Program-made: the position numbers and the translations under genes
NCBI GenBank assembly: GCA_032433595.1
Contig: JASWJB010000024.1
Location: forward strand, 1 to 64,000
DNA length: 64,000 nucleotides
Direction: 5' to 3'
Source: Conoideocrella luteorostrata
Taxonomy: Eukaryota; Ascomycota; Sordariomycetes; Hypocreales; Clavicipitaceae
Part shown: piece after piece, positions 50,605 through 62,659 of the stretch
Layout of the letters: each line of letters starts with the position of its first letter
How positions within the stretch are numbered: position 1 is the stretch's first letter
The notes under the pieces: model-generated
What the model was told of the DNA's origin: nothing
What the model saw: the letters and a program-made list of their open reading frames with translations, nothing else
Database searches by the model: none

Positions 50605-53600
50605 ATTCTCTTGTTTCTGTCCGTAGTCTACAGAACAGCTTCACTCCCTCACAAAGCATTAGGTATATACACCTATTGCTTTATGTGCCTTCATAAGTAG
50701 GTGAAGGAGAGCAATTTGGAACAGTGGGAATGTCACGACTGGAGTACTGGTAAAGCAGCGTGATGGACAAGACTTCCAAAGTATTCGTAGCTTCTTAGCA
50801 ACAAGGTAGCACTGTATTGTGAACGGTCTTAATCTCTGGCCTTCTAATAATCTGGTCCCCTCCTTCTCTACTTATGCTTCGCTGTTCCCCCGCAGCGAAG
50901 AGTTTGCTAGCTGTATGATACTCTCCTCCAATAGGCCAAGGTGCGTCGCTAGATTCACGACGTCACGTGGCCTCTGAATGCCCTCACAAGCAGTAGTCTC
51001 TGACAGGATATTAGCAGGAATAGATGAATTTAAGTATGTTGAAGAGCGTAAGCAGTGACATTGATAGGTGATCTTCTGACTTGAATGATGCCCTCTGAAG
51101 GGCATCGTGACCCTACTATATAGTCCTTCAGTGACCGGGAAATTCCCTGGATTCTACGCTCCTTGGCATCGTGCCACTATCATACGAATCTAGCTAATAC
51201 GAGGCAACAGTCATTTCCGAAGGTGCCACTCTAATCTCAACAACACTAGTAAACCTGTAAGGCAAACTGTAGAGTTGAAGTCAAATCAATTTACTGTTTT
51301 CACGTATACATTTGCCACTGTCGAGATAGCGGGTTATTGTCGTGCGAGGCGGCTTGTTCGTGAACTTGGATGTGACATGAGCATCGCCTTGCAAGGACGG
51401 AGGCAGACACCCCGCCACACCAGGTAAAACAGTCAATTCTTTTGTACTTCACATGTAGAAGGCAGGTCATTAGCCTGTTAGACTTGCGGGCATGCAATCT
51501 AATGTCTGGCAAGTTGTCAATTTGTGTACTTCCGTGACATCGTCTGCCCTAGGGTCCTGGTGCTTTTGCCAACAGGAAACTCAAAGCCTAAAAAGCGGGA
51601 GGCTGGGTGTTCAGTCTGGCCGCTAGAAACACAATCCCAAGGTGCGTCACAAGTGGCTACGAGCCAATGGTCAACAGAGCATACGACCAGTCTTAAAACG
51701 ACGTGCATTGGTTGGGCGGAACAGGGACGCACCAACTTTAACCAAGCAAAACACGATGAAACCAGAAGTAACGTATTTGCGTATGTGAGTAGTAGATAGA
51801 AACTTACGACACTAGCGGGTGGGCTAAAGAATTCCGGCTGCACCCCGAGCCAATTAATGTCGCGCCTGGTACGGAGCAGAAGGACTGAGGACCAATGGCA
51901 TCGTGATTAACACACGTCTGAAGTGCAAGCAAGCATAAGAACCAAGTAATGCAGCTTAGAAGCTCCTAGACACGGATGATTGTCCAACGCGCTATAGCGT
52001 TACAGCATTGAGAGACTCGATTGCGAACCCGCATATCATTGGCTTGAAAATTATCCCGTGATGCATCTCAGGATGCTACGTTCCCACAACATGAAGCACA
52101 TCCCCCCTTTTCTTATCACCAGTTTTCTTACCTGCTCACTCACGAAGACTGACGCACTCTGTCGTCCTTATGCATAGAATAATGCTGACTTATTTTCAAA
52201 TGGTACGTTACTACTCTGATTACGCTTACCCGGCTTCTGCAACAACCAAGTTAATTACGTTTACCCACAACTCCTTGTAGCCACTGAAGTGCGCATCCCT
52301 TTCGGCGCGGAGCCGCTCTCTTGAGTTTCTTACTGTTATTGTATGATGTTTGTTCTTGCTTATGAAGTATTCATCGCACTTCATTCATGGTGTCCTCATG
52401 ATATTGCTAATCTTTCATCAAAAGGTTAGACATAACTGCAATATTAAATGTGGACTGACGTACGCCAATTGAGGCTTTATATCGCCATTTTGATCTATGA
52501 GGGACTTGATTCAGTAAGATTCGACTTAGTAATACTTGAATCGATAAGATTTAACTCAGTAAAGTCAATATTTGATGGTTCCATTTTGTATTGTGCCGTG
52601 AGATGGCTGGGGGTCAGAAGCACAGCCAATGTCCTTCACATATTGACATCCTGATGATCAACTGACCTCAGACACGATGTGCCGATCGCAGCCAATTGCC
52701 TACAAGGGTACCGATACTTGACTGGGTAAACGGAATTGTTTGGAAAGTCGGGTGCCAAGAGAGGTCTTGAACACCTATCAATCAACTTTGGCGCCGGTTC
52801 TCCATAACATGAGCTTTCTATGATCCTTATGACTAGTCACGCAATAATTATGTCGTTCATGCGCTAAATCAGGTTTTATTTGCACCAGCACCAAGTCACC
52901 AATCATTTCAGACTGCGTCTATGCGCAAGGTAATGCATTACGTAGCCTCGCGGACTAGTTTCAAACAGCGGTGATCGGAAGCAAATCGCCTCCTCCCTTG
53001 GCGTTTCCCTTCCAGAAAAACAATAATCTCGCCCGTTATTTGAACGTTGTTCCCTTCAATACAAGCTTGCTCCTAATAACCACTAGCAGAGCTACACTAT
53101 TTTTGGTTTCTCCCACTACTTCTATCTGCAAGTTCATTCGTTACGAATGGCCGGCTTTCGAACAAAGCGTACATGGTAAACACCTTATCAGCCATCCATT
53201 TTAGTCCTGAGCTTGAAGACTAGATTGTTAGGGTGGGTGGCATGCATTAGTTCGGTAAGCCATAGGTTTGATTCGATCACAGTCTTTCTACGGGAGCACT
53301 GCGTGTCTCTCTTTCTAATAGTGTGACTGGTCTTCCCCACTAAGTTGTGGTGTGCGGCATTATTGGAACGTAAGCAGTACGGGTTGTAATGCTACATTCA
53401 ATGCAGCCAGGTGTTGCATTCAGTATAGATGGTAGAACCAATTGAGGGGGTGAAGAATGGTCTCCCACATTGACTCTGCGACACAAAGCATAAAAGGGTC
53501 TGTTGCCAACCTGCCCGTGTTGCGTGCCCTTCTGGTCTGTCATCCTCGCTATCCACTCCTGAACATTCGATCAAGAAATAACAAGACTACAAGTAAGTTG

Positions 53601-54076
53601 AAGCAAAATTGTTATAATATGAGTTGGTGCTGACATTTGCAAGGATGGCTTACGAAACAGATCCTCATATTTCCGACAAGTCTATACCCGTTAATACGTG
53701 TCTTTACACTTCAAGCACCAAGACTGGATTAGTCAAGCTCTCAGATTGTGGAAAAGAAGACTGCCCAAGTTCTGACCAAAATCCCAACAACAAGTAGTGC
53801 AGCTGCTATGCATCACCGAGCCGAGCCTGCGTTAGGTGGAGACTCATAGTTGTGGAGGCTGGTCTTGGTGCGTTCCGACTTTGATGCTAATATTGTGTAT
53901 TTGCATGCTTATTGAGGCTGCTTTCATTTTCATGTTGTCTCAGTCAGTCTTTACCTTAAAGTGTTATTATAGCTAGTTGTCACCTAGTTATGACCGCAAG
54001 TCGGACGTTACAATACGCTGTGTACTAGCACATACTATCATTTAAGACAAATTTGCGAAGCCATCTCTCCACCTTT
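50605..54076. other. 3.5-kb gene-poor region
   Basis: No intact gene supported. It holds a diverged repeat copy (52010-52520) and scattered short frames. It looks like old, decayed sequence. Confidence 0.5.
52010..52520. repeat. Diverged repeat copy R1
   Basis: Resembles 62660-63330 in the same order, for example ATTGCGAACC...ATTGGCTTG, CATCTCAGGATG...AACATGAAGC, and GTATTCATCGCACTTCATTCATGGTG, with substitutions and a roughly 110-bp length difference. In the minus-strand frame that is open in the other copy, this copy reads MNEVR then TGA. Confidence 0.7.
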
Positions 54077-54877
54077 TTAAATAAGATACTGGAACTCGTT
54101 TGCAGATGTACCAGTTAGCCAGGTGCGGATTTCCTTTAACGCATCAAGGTCATTGTCCTCTCTAGCTATAGTCTCATTCCAATCATGCCAACCATGTGTC
54201 CTCTTGATAAGCTCGAGACTCTCTCCAACTTTAACGCAGCTCTCAAAGTCGATAATAACAGCAATGTTCTCCTCGGATATCATTATGTTCATAGGATTAA
54301 TGTCGTTATGAATAAACCCAAGACCATGGAGATGCTCGATTCCAGCTTTAATGCCTCCGAGATAGAGCTCTGCAGTCTCAAGTGATAGTTGCCGATTGCT
54401 GAGAAAGTCTTTCTTATTGAGACTCGTAGGATTAAGTAAGGTCATTAAACTTTGAGGGTATCGCTGAAACGCAATTCCGTCGACACGATCGCCTGAAGGC
54501 GTACAGCCTAAGTAGGTTGCAATGTTCCGGTGTGGGTTCTGAAGGAGCATCTCACAAACGCGGATCTCGCGAATTAAATTCGCGCTCAAGCTCGAAGTAG
54601 AACTATAGTTGTTTAAGTTTGGTCTTTTGATATAGACTGAAGTGTCTGTGCGGCGCAAAATCATTGTCTTCGGCGGTAACAGCGGTTGGTAGTCAGTCGA
54701 CGGTATACGTGTGACGTCGTAGAGCTCATCTGTACCAATGGTGGGTTTCTTCCTCTGGCGCCGACATCCTAGGAAATATTGACCATCTTGAAAGAATAGA
54801 ACTTGTACATGGCTAAATTCTATCATCTCAGGGCCTGTTTGAGTAAAAACCTGTCGCTCGTTGATTACTTGACTCAT
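54077..54877 (-). CDS. Divergent protein kinase-like protein
   Basis: ATG 54877, one exon, 266 aa. Kinase-like core: VYIKRPNLNN (VAIK-like lysine), EIRVCEMLLQNPHRNIATYL, then GIEHLHGLGFIHNDINPMNI with the HxD-type HND, and AVIIDFESC where DFG has become DFE. The glycine loop is not recognisable and the C-lobe is short, ending ALKEIRTWL. This resembles the abundant divergent kinase-like families of filamentous fungi. Catalysis is uncertain. The gene is head-to-head with the Fta2-like gene at 55189, 311 bp away. Confidence 0.7.
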   Translation of the reverse strand: MSQVINERQVFTQTGPEMIEFSHVQVLFFQDGQYFLGCRRQRKKPTIGTDELYDVTRIPSTDYQPLLPPKTMILRRTDTSVYIKRPNLNNYSSTSSLSANLIREIRVCEMLLQNPHRNIATYLGCTPSGDRVDGIAFQRYPQSLMTLLNPTSLNKKDFLSNRQLSLETAELYLGGIKAGIEHLHGLGFIHNDINPMNIMISEENIAVIIDFESCVKVGESLELIKRTHGWHDWNETIAREDNDLDALKEIRTWLTGTSANEFQYLI

Positions 54878-55188
54878 ACTGGCAAGTGCTTGGTGGTGTT
54901 CATGGAATTGTTGTTCAAAGGCAAGTGCAGTTTGCTAGGGGGATAAAATGGGGAAAAGGGATAATGATGCTAGGACTTTGTCACGTGGGTTCCAGTTCTA
55001 GCCCAATCCACAAGCGACCATATGTCACCCCAACCGCCCAAGTCAACACAAACAACGCCAAGGTTTATCTAAGTTGTATTGAAAATCTTCCACATATTTA
55101 CTTAAAACGCCGCGCACTGCGAAATATAACTCACGGCGCTACAAAAAGGCAATTCGGAGAACGAGATGCCATAAAGACCAACGAAAAG

Positions 55189-56042
55189 ATGATGCTGCCA
55201 CCATGTGAAGGTCCTGCCCTTGATCAGTTCATCTACCATGACGCCCCGATTGAATGGCTCGAGAGACTTGACGAGAACGACAATTCCCAAGGTTATGTCT
55301 TTCGCGTCCTTATTAAAGGCAAGGAATATGCGATCAAAGTTGTACGTAATAGATCTAGGCTTCTGCAAATAGTACTACTCGCCAGTTTAACACTATATTA
55401 TAGTTCAAGTTTTATAATCCTATGAACACTGAGTACTTCTGGGGTCCTATGCTCGGCGAGGACACACCTTTAGACACAGCTGCATTCTACACTGATCCAT
55501 TCTACGCCGAATGTAGAGCTTACGGTCGTATACAAGAAGAAATTAAACGAAACAAGTTAAGCAAAGATATAGCAGTTCCTTGCTATGGCTATCTATTCCT
55601 GCAGGAAGAAGATCAAATTGTGCTTCACGAACGCGAGCTTGACCTTGAGCTTTGGAACATTAATGTGGACTATCAGAGATTAACACCTGGTGGATTGAAC
55701 CCCAGAGCTATTGTGAAGGACATTGCGCCAGCAGAAACAGGGGTTAATGGCGATAGCCTTCAGAAAATTCTCCGCGATGTCACAAGTCTTAACAGACAAG
55801 GTATCTACAATATGGACATTAAAAAGGATAACTACCGTGGAGGTAGATTAGTGGATTTTGGTTCATCGTGGACCAAACCGCATTTGCTCTTAGATGCCTG
55901 TAATGCTAGACAGAGCTATGCATCACGGGCAGCAGACAGAGCTATGTTCGACGAGATGGTAAGGGAGGAAGAGATTCCAAATCCGAAAGGAGTGAAGGCA
56001 ATTCATGTCATGAAGAGGAGATCACAGGTTATCCGAGAGTAA
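55189..56042 (+). CDS. Fta2-like pseudokinase-fold protein
   Basis: I use ATG 55189 (MMLPPCEGPALDQFIYHD). Exon to 55341 joins 55404-56042 (GTACGT...TATTATAG), 263 aa. The join gives KEYAIKVFKFYNPMNTEYFW followed by YTDPFYAECRAYGRIQ, a block I recognise from the Sim4/Fta2-like family (kinetochore subunit Fta2 domain), which has many accessory copies in fungal genomes. A kinase-like core remains: YAIKV lysine, GIYNMDIKKDNYRGG and RLVDFGSSW. It ends MKRRSQVIRE. Kinetochore function should not be assumed for an accessory copy. Confidence 0.7.
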
Positions 56043-57588
56043 TTCTATCTAGCAGGAATATAGATATCAGGTTATCTACTTGTATGAGATGCCAATAGTT
56101 AACTTAGCGGGCTCTAAGGCGATTGCGGGCAAGATCGAGTAGAGAGGCCTCAACAATTAATCTTTATTATTCTCTTTTTTTTTTGTCGAAAAATAAAAAT
56201 AAAAAATCTGATTTACAATTTCGGATGAGACTATATTCCGTGCATCGCACTGCAATAACAAAAGAAACACACCCTTTCAGATGCTACACGTCTATGAATA
56301 TACCTATAACGCGAAAGTCGACGCGTGTGGTCGACGCGTAGTGTCACCGCGTAGCGTGCTGAGTATTGTTGACACTCCTATGTGTCTGTTTGGAAGGTGG
56401 CGTCGGCTGGTGTGACGTTTGACTGGAAATTGATGGACTTTTCTGTGCTCTACCTTGGATACGACTTGCACAGTATGCTCGACTAAAGCGAAAGTTACTT
56501 GGGGGATACTTCGGAATAACATTATAATCTGGGTGTGTAAGAGCCTGTCAAGCAGACTGGATGCTGTTTAGGTGAACAGCCTTGCCGTCTGACGAGCAAA
56601 ACCACATGAAACAAGACCCGTAGAGTGGGCCTTGGGGGGCTGTCCCCGGGGTTGTTGTCTAAATATTGCTTAACAAATCGCATTTATAGTTACCAGCTGC
56701 CCCAACTACTCGCTTAACCCCATTAATCAGATGGGAGACTAAAGTGGGTTCTAAGTCGTCTAAGACTTACTTACTATTGGCCGGTTTTCGGGGAAAACAA
56801 TGAAGGGGGGAGAGGGCAGGATGGGTGGCAGGGACCCCGGAGGCTTTTGCGAACCACGACGAGTTCGGGGCTAAGTGTATGAGGCAGCATGTCGCGGTCA
56901 CAAACGCGCCACGATTGAGTTCGCGTAACCTCATCAACATCTTACAAAAGCCACTTACGCGAACGACCGATAGGGAAGCAAGCAACGTTATTATGTTTAG
57001 GGCTCTGAGAATGATAGCCAATTGCGAGGCAAGGGAGGGCAACTTCCTATGTGACGTGGCTTTGGCTAGTGGAGCGGCTGGCTGTGGATCAACAGAACAT
57101 GAGACAATAACATATCCAAATAATGTGTGCAGGACGGCTCGTTTCGCATGAATTGTTTTTGTAACGTCAAATAGGCTGACAGAACTTCTTCACCTCTCCT
57201 GTGCTTCGCACGAATCCTTCTGCAGGCTGCAAGGAGATGGGGCTAACGATGACTCTAAGCCGCTAATGAACGTTGTTCGTTTGCTACGAAAAACACTCTA
57301 GTGGACGCACTATACCTGATTTAATTCTCAGCCTCGTTTTCCTCGGAAAATGAGTGATTAGATCGGTTCTTCAGCAACTATATGAAGGCCTCATTCGTCC
57401 CTCGAGGAATTGTAAGAGCTGATAATGCTTATTTTATTTCATGTTGACAGCTTTATCACTTGTCCTACTCTTCTGAGACTCAAATCAAGTGCTAACCTTG
57501 CGAATCATCTTATGTTCCTGACTCACAAAAGTCATTGAGTTAAAGTTTTGTTTGAGCAATTCAAGCGCCCTGAAAGTTGACACCCATC
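56043..57588. other. 1.5-kb spacer
   Basis: No gene supported. An open frame at 56825-57151 lacks an ATG and a domain. Near 56318-56339 GTCGACGCGT occurs twice, 3 bp apart. A T-rich tract lies near 56171. Confidence 0.4.
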
Positions 57589-58599
57589 ATGAGCTCTCAT
57601 CAAGGAGCGCTGCAATCAGTCCCAGCAACGAGCTCTCAACCCACTATTCCACCCACATGCAACCAAAGACCATGTGAGCTGGTTGCAAAAAAGAGCACAA
57701 CAAATTACATACCGCACATTAAATGTTTACAGTGCGAAAAGGACTTCACCGACGACGAGACATTTTACAACCATGCGGATATACGCCATCCAGTACACGC
57801 TATAGGTTATTATCAAACACGCCAGAAAAACGACAAGCGCTATGTTCTTATAAAAACAAGTGAAGTTCGGGAAAAGAAGTATGTCAACATAGCTCAGGGC
57901 AATGTTCATTGTCCACTGCCAAAATCAAGGTGCAAAGCGTCGTATCGTACGACAAATTTCATCAGACACCTTCGACTTGCTCACACAAACACAACATCTA
58001 AGTGTCCCCGCTGCAACAAGGGCTTAAGTAAATCATCATTAAGGTATCATAAGAAGAGGTGCCGTGTTAAGGCCGAAAACTCGAAGGAGCCTCATCCCGC
58101 TCAAACTTTGGAGGTGACTGCAGCAGAACAAGACAATGCTCTCACCAACATACACAGCTCCAATCGCTCCTTGAGCTCATCGCCATCGTCCATGAGGGAT
58201 AGCCCGGAGCCTCAAACGTCACAGAAAGCTGTTTTGCCCACCGATCAATACTCCACTCTAAGCTACCACGCTGGGTCACAGGTCGCGACTCCAGATGCGG
58301 AATCACAGAAGGCTCTTGGGCTCAATATACTATATTTGGATTGCACCAAAGATGACTTTGAATTCTCTCAGTTGATTGCGGGAGACACCTTGGACTATGA
58401 GACCTGGAACATCGATCCCAATTTGTATTTCTGCCATCAGCCTGAGATTCAGCACAACAGTTACCCCGCAAGACCAGGAGTAATAGCCGAAGAACTTGAA
58501 GAATCCTTGGCGTTAGGTGCTGGCAACCTAGGTTGGTGCAACAGCGACGATATCGGAGTGCCAGTTACACCAGTCACTGGTTATAGCAACTTACTTTAG
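57589..58599 (+). CDS. C2H2 zinc-finger protein
   Basis: ATG 57589 (MSSHQGALQSVPAT), one exon, 336 aa. First finger: KCLQCEKDFTDDETFYNHAD followed by IRH (C-x2-C-x12-H). Second: VHCPLPKSRCKASYRTTNFI with RHLRLAHTNT. Third: KCPRCNKGLSKSSLRYHKKR then C. The C-terminal half is Ser/Pro-rich and acidic (LDCTKDDFEFSQLIAGDTLD, ELEESLALGAG), as in activation regions. Probably a DNA-binding regulator. Its target is not visible. Confidence 0.75.
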   Translation: MSSHQGALQSVPATSSQPTIPPTCNQRPCELVAKKSTTNYIPHIKCLQCEKDFTDDETFYNHADIRHPVHAIGYYQTRQKNDKRYVLIKTSEVREKKYVNIAQGNVHCPLPKSRCKASYRTTNFIRHLRLAHTNTTSKCPRCNKGLSKSSLRYHKKRCRVKAENSKEPHPAQTLEVTAAEQDNALTNIHSSNRSLSSSPSSMRDSPEPQTSQKAVLPTDQYSTLSYHAGSQVATPDAESQKALGLNILYLDCTKDDFEFSQLIAGDTLDYETWNIDPNLYFCHQPEIQHNSYPARPGVIAEELEESLALGAGNLGWCNSDDIGVPVTPVTGYSNLL

Positions 58600-60450
58600 T
58601 ATCTTGTTCAAAATTTATTCATTGGCACGAAGCGTAAGAGCTTTTAGTGAAGTCCTCATTCTTTAATTACTGACTACATGAGCGTTGAGACGGAAAAGGT
58701 GGCTTTTGACTTTGGAAGCGGTTGGACAAAGATTTAGCGCTGGGAATCGAAAGATGCTTGGTGTGTCTTGTGCTGAACCTGGCTAGCCCAGGTTTGTTTC
58801 AGAAATTCAGAGTTGCGGGAAGTGAATGAACTATGATGTAAGGTCGAAATTTATGTACCATCTCGGTGGGCTGTTTTTTACCTACGATGATTTCAGGTGA
58901 TTTGTGGTGACCTCCAGGAAGTGCAATCGACCTTTGGCATCTTTCAGTGCGCCCATATCGGCTTACACTTTGCAATATAGGCAAACAAGAATAGATAAGG
59001 CTACGAAGACGTGAAGAACTCGAAACTCGGCAGAGATATAACGAAAGCAAAAAAAGTGAAGTATGAAATTAAAACTAACTATACTGCGTATCGGCATATA
59101 TCCTTGTGTATCTGGCACTTTAGGGCAAAGCAAATACAGAACAGCTTGAAACAATGCATTATACAAAAGAATTTCAAGCAGATTGGAAAGCTTGAGGATG
59201 ATAGGGCAGCAAGTATTAGCTTAATAAGTGGACAATAGACAATCTTGCACTAGAGCCGCATTCAATTGATCTGATTGGATGATAGATATAGGCATAGATA
59301 ATTGAATTGATGATGATGCCGCTGAGAGGGGATTCCTCTCAGCTACTAGAGAAAAAGGGGCGCGCGCTCCACCCTAGCGGTGTGCGCTGTTACTTTAGTC
59401 CGAGCATACTAGCTACTCTACGCGTGCGTGCCGTGCAACAGACAACTACTAGCTGATCCCTAGACAAGATCAAGGCTTATTTCTGAGCAAACCTCTATGT
59501 AGGCACAGCAACTCAACGTAACTTTGCTAGCACAACGAATAGACACTGTCTCGTTATAGCTTAAAACTAATCAAGTCGTGACTCTAGAGTCATTCTCGTC
59601 ATTCAAGCATGAGACTGATCTATCAACACGCTAAATGCCACCCTTAAACAGATGGGAGTTGGCAGCAGGCAGCTAGCTACTGTCTATGTCTGCTGACTTT
59701 GCGCTGCGTTGGGCATTCATTCGCTTGCTTTGCATGCTCTCCTGCTGATGCACAAGTATTTAAAGTAGCCACCGGGATTGGACCCATTAAAAGCACTTGC
59801 GGCGGCAGAGAGAATTATATCAGACTATTAACGTTTGTCCCTGACAAGACAATAATGAATCGCGGCAAAGGCCGTCTGATTCAACCATTTGCTAAAAGAA
59901 TGCAAGTTAATTAGCGCAGAAGACTGATAGACAGATGCATGAACCGCTCCAATATAGAAGCACAATCACAAGCAACACACAGATTCCACCACAAGAGCCC
60001 GATAGTAGGCTGATGAGCCGGCATGTTTAAACACGAGTTAGGCTCTAAATAACGGGCCGTGACGTTGCCATGAATTGTAGACAATAGCTGACTCAATAAT
60101 GCAGCGGGCCACGCTTGATCATCGACCAATAGCGAAGCATGTTGGTAGAGATATCGCCGAGCGCTCCGCTCTACAAACTGGCGAGGGAGTGCGAGAGACT
60201 ATTTTCAAGTCCGTTGGCAAGGCGGCGTGGCCGAGGGCCGGACTTGAGGCTTATATGTAGCCATGGGCTGACGGCGGGGAAAAGGGATCTTTAGCAGATG
60301 AAGCAATAGTATTCCTAACTACCAGCGAGTGTCTGATCTAGAACCAGGCATCGCATCTTGTGTTCCTTCAACGCAGCAGGTTCTGCTTTCTATCGCCAAG
60401 CCCTATCCCAACATACCACTAAGCAACATAGATCCAACAGGTATTCAATT
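58600..60450. other. 1.85-kb gene-poor region
   Basis: No supported gene. Includes a small inverted repeat (59321-59343) and low-complexity AT stretches near 59240-59310. Confidence 0.4.
59321..59343. repeat. 9-bp perfect inverted repeat (hairpin)
   Basis: GCTGAGAGG-GGATT-CCTCTCAGC, 9-bp arms around a 5-nt loop. No U-tract, partner copy or gene end explains it. Confidence 0.6.
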
Positions 60451-60651
60451 TTATTTCTTCTTCGGTAACGGAAGAGGTTTTGGCGTTTTAGGAGGCGGAT
60501 CGCACGTTTCGTGATTGGCAGCGAGGAAAGTTCGTGGCCGGCCACATTTTGGGCATGGCGATCCTCTGTCTTTCGGCATCGCGATAACTCTTACACCATT
60601 GTGTGGTAAATTAGGGTTGCATTCGAAGCCGGGCAACCCCGCGCTTGGCAT
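60451..60651 (-). CDS. Possible small zinc-knuckle protein
   Basis: ATG 60651, 66 aa: RGSPCPKCGRPRTFLAANHE then TC, a C-x2-C-x10-H-x2-C arrangement, followed by a Pro/Lys-rich end (PPPKTPKPLPLPKKK). Codon pattern and composition look coding, but the frame is short and an upstream exon may exist. Confidence 0.35.
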   Translation of the reverse strand: MPSAGLPGFECNPNLPHNGVRVIAMPKDRGSPCPKCGRPRTFLAANHETCDPPPKTPKPLPLPKKK

Positions 60652-61309
60652 TCTGGCTGGTTGAGCGGCTTTGAAATAGTGGAATATTTGAACGCAGAGA
60701 CTGCAAATGAGTCAGTCGATCGTAGATAGAGAGGCCTCGAACTAGACGTACACAGCGGGCGGCCTGACTTGTGTCAAGGCAATAAAATATTGAAGAGCCA
60801 AGAATGTGCGATGAAAAGCAGATGACAAAGTGCGTTATGAGTGCGTGGCCCTGAGTAGGCTTTTATAGAGGCAATCCCAGTGACTGCATTTTAACAGTCG
60901 TATTACACTGATACGGCGGTTACGGCATTCATTCAACAACTAGAAAGAACACTGGTTCAATGATCTCAATACTGAATAGAAGTCAGCTGATCAAAAATTC
61001 TCATTTGCTTTGGTGCGTACGCGGCATTTGATCATGACACGCTGGCTTTTGCCGCCACATCACGCCATGATTGTGGCGAGCCTGATCTCTTCTTTTAATC
61101 CCAGATTTAGACACATGAAACATTACATAGCCAATTGAAGGCATGTTGTGGTTTGTCTCCTACCGCCCAGCATGAGTTACCGGCTCTTCATTATGCACTG
61201 CGGTGCCTCAAACACTAGAAGAAGTATTTTTGTTGACGCGAAGTGTCGGCTGCATATGGTCGGGTCTAAATGTGATTATACAAGAGCAGGGGTGTGAGTT
61301 TTGGGGTGT

Positions 61310-61396
61310 CACATCATTGTGACGAGGCCTCATTCTCATGCGCCAAGGTTGATCATTGCTCAGGTCGTTCAATTCGTGTGGACAGCGCGTTTCCAT
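61310..61396 (-). pseudogene. Relic of a patatin-like protein C-terminus
   Basis: The minus-strand frame contains RCPHELNDLSNDQPWRM, matching CPYELNDLISDQGLDCV at the end of the patatin-like gene at 23860-26525, and the nucleotide sequences align over about 45 bp. No other part of the gene is recognisable nearby, so this is a decayed fragment of a second copy. Confidence 0.55.
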
Positions 61397-62659
61397 GGAA
61401 GTAAGCTTTTCACGCCACGTAAAGTAACACGCCTGAACTTTCCCACAACTCTCGGAGCCATACTTTCCAATCAAATAGCTTGTTTACCTCAAGACCCAAG
61501 ACAAGCATCGGCTATGCGACATTAGCCATCCACGGACGCGGTGTTTATTGAGCTCTTATCCGTAGCGGCAAGCACACAGCATAGCTACAGCCTTGGTGCG
61601 GTTGTGCCAGATATCATTGGCGAAAAAGCTAGGACGAACGGCACGGATGCAGGGGCTTGTGTTAGACTAGGGTGTAACGTTACGTGCCATTCTCCATGAG
61701 ATGTGTGGTATGCGACGTTTGGTGTTTTTGCCACGTCATCGACTTATGCATTTGTGAGGTTGGTTGAGTGTTTCGGCGGCTTCAGTTTATGCCGCCATTC
61801 CAGTGGCAACTGACATCTCGTCCAAAGCTACAAGCTTGACTTGTTAGAATCACACAAACAGTACCGGGCTTCAGATTGCCTGTTTGCGGATGCACTGATG
61901 GTCTCAATCGAACCCTTGTTTGTGATAACTCCAAAGTCAGCTACATCACAACAGAGAAGGCTGTACATCGGTCTGCGAAGATCATTAATGCTCTAAGCCA
62001 TGCGGAGCCCTGGCCATGCACGAGGTCATACACTCAGCAGTCAGGTTGTGGCATCCATCCTTTTCACGCCGCACGCTAAGCGTGGGTTCGCGAAAGAAAA
62101 CGCAGCTGCCGATGACGAAAGCCAATTATTTGCTAGTATCTCGACAATCCTAGAACAGAAATAGATGCTGAAACTTTCCCATTCCCAAAGAATGCTCCAC
62201 TTGCCAATTGTTATGGTTTATCAAACTAAGTTAACCCTCAAATTACATAATTTGGCTGTAGTAAGTAGAAAGGCTACGAGATATCCAAGACCAATTAATT
62301 GAAGTGTGTTGAAGATGCCCCACACGTGTGTGGATATGCCAGAGGCGCAGCCCACTTCAGCCTTGTTCCATCGAAATATCAGTGCGTCACTGGAAAGTGC
62401 CCACGAGCCACGTCAGACCCTTGCTGAAATGGTGTGATTGGCGAAAGATGCACCCATTTCTCTCATCCCAGGCTGGTAAATCATATCGGTTGGATGAGAA
62501 GAGAGCGCTCTAACAAAGCACATTTGACGCGGTGTGCCAAAACACGATGACACGAGTAATGGCGTGAGTTTTCTTGTATATTATTGTGTAGATGCGTCAT
62601 GGCCCTCCTAACCGGTTATGAGCTACACGAGTGACTGTGGAGCGCGTCTGAATGTCAAA

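Noticed and set aside
51517..51843. 108-codon minus-strand frame
   Set aside because: Overlapped by an equally long plus-strand frame, no domain, in a decayed region.
56825..57151. 108-codon plus-strand frame
   Set aside because: No ATG start, competing minus-strand frame, no recognisable motif.
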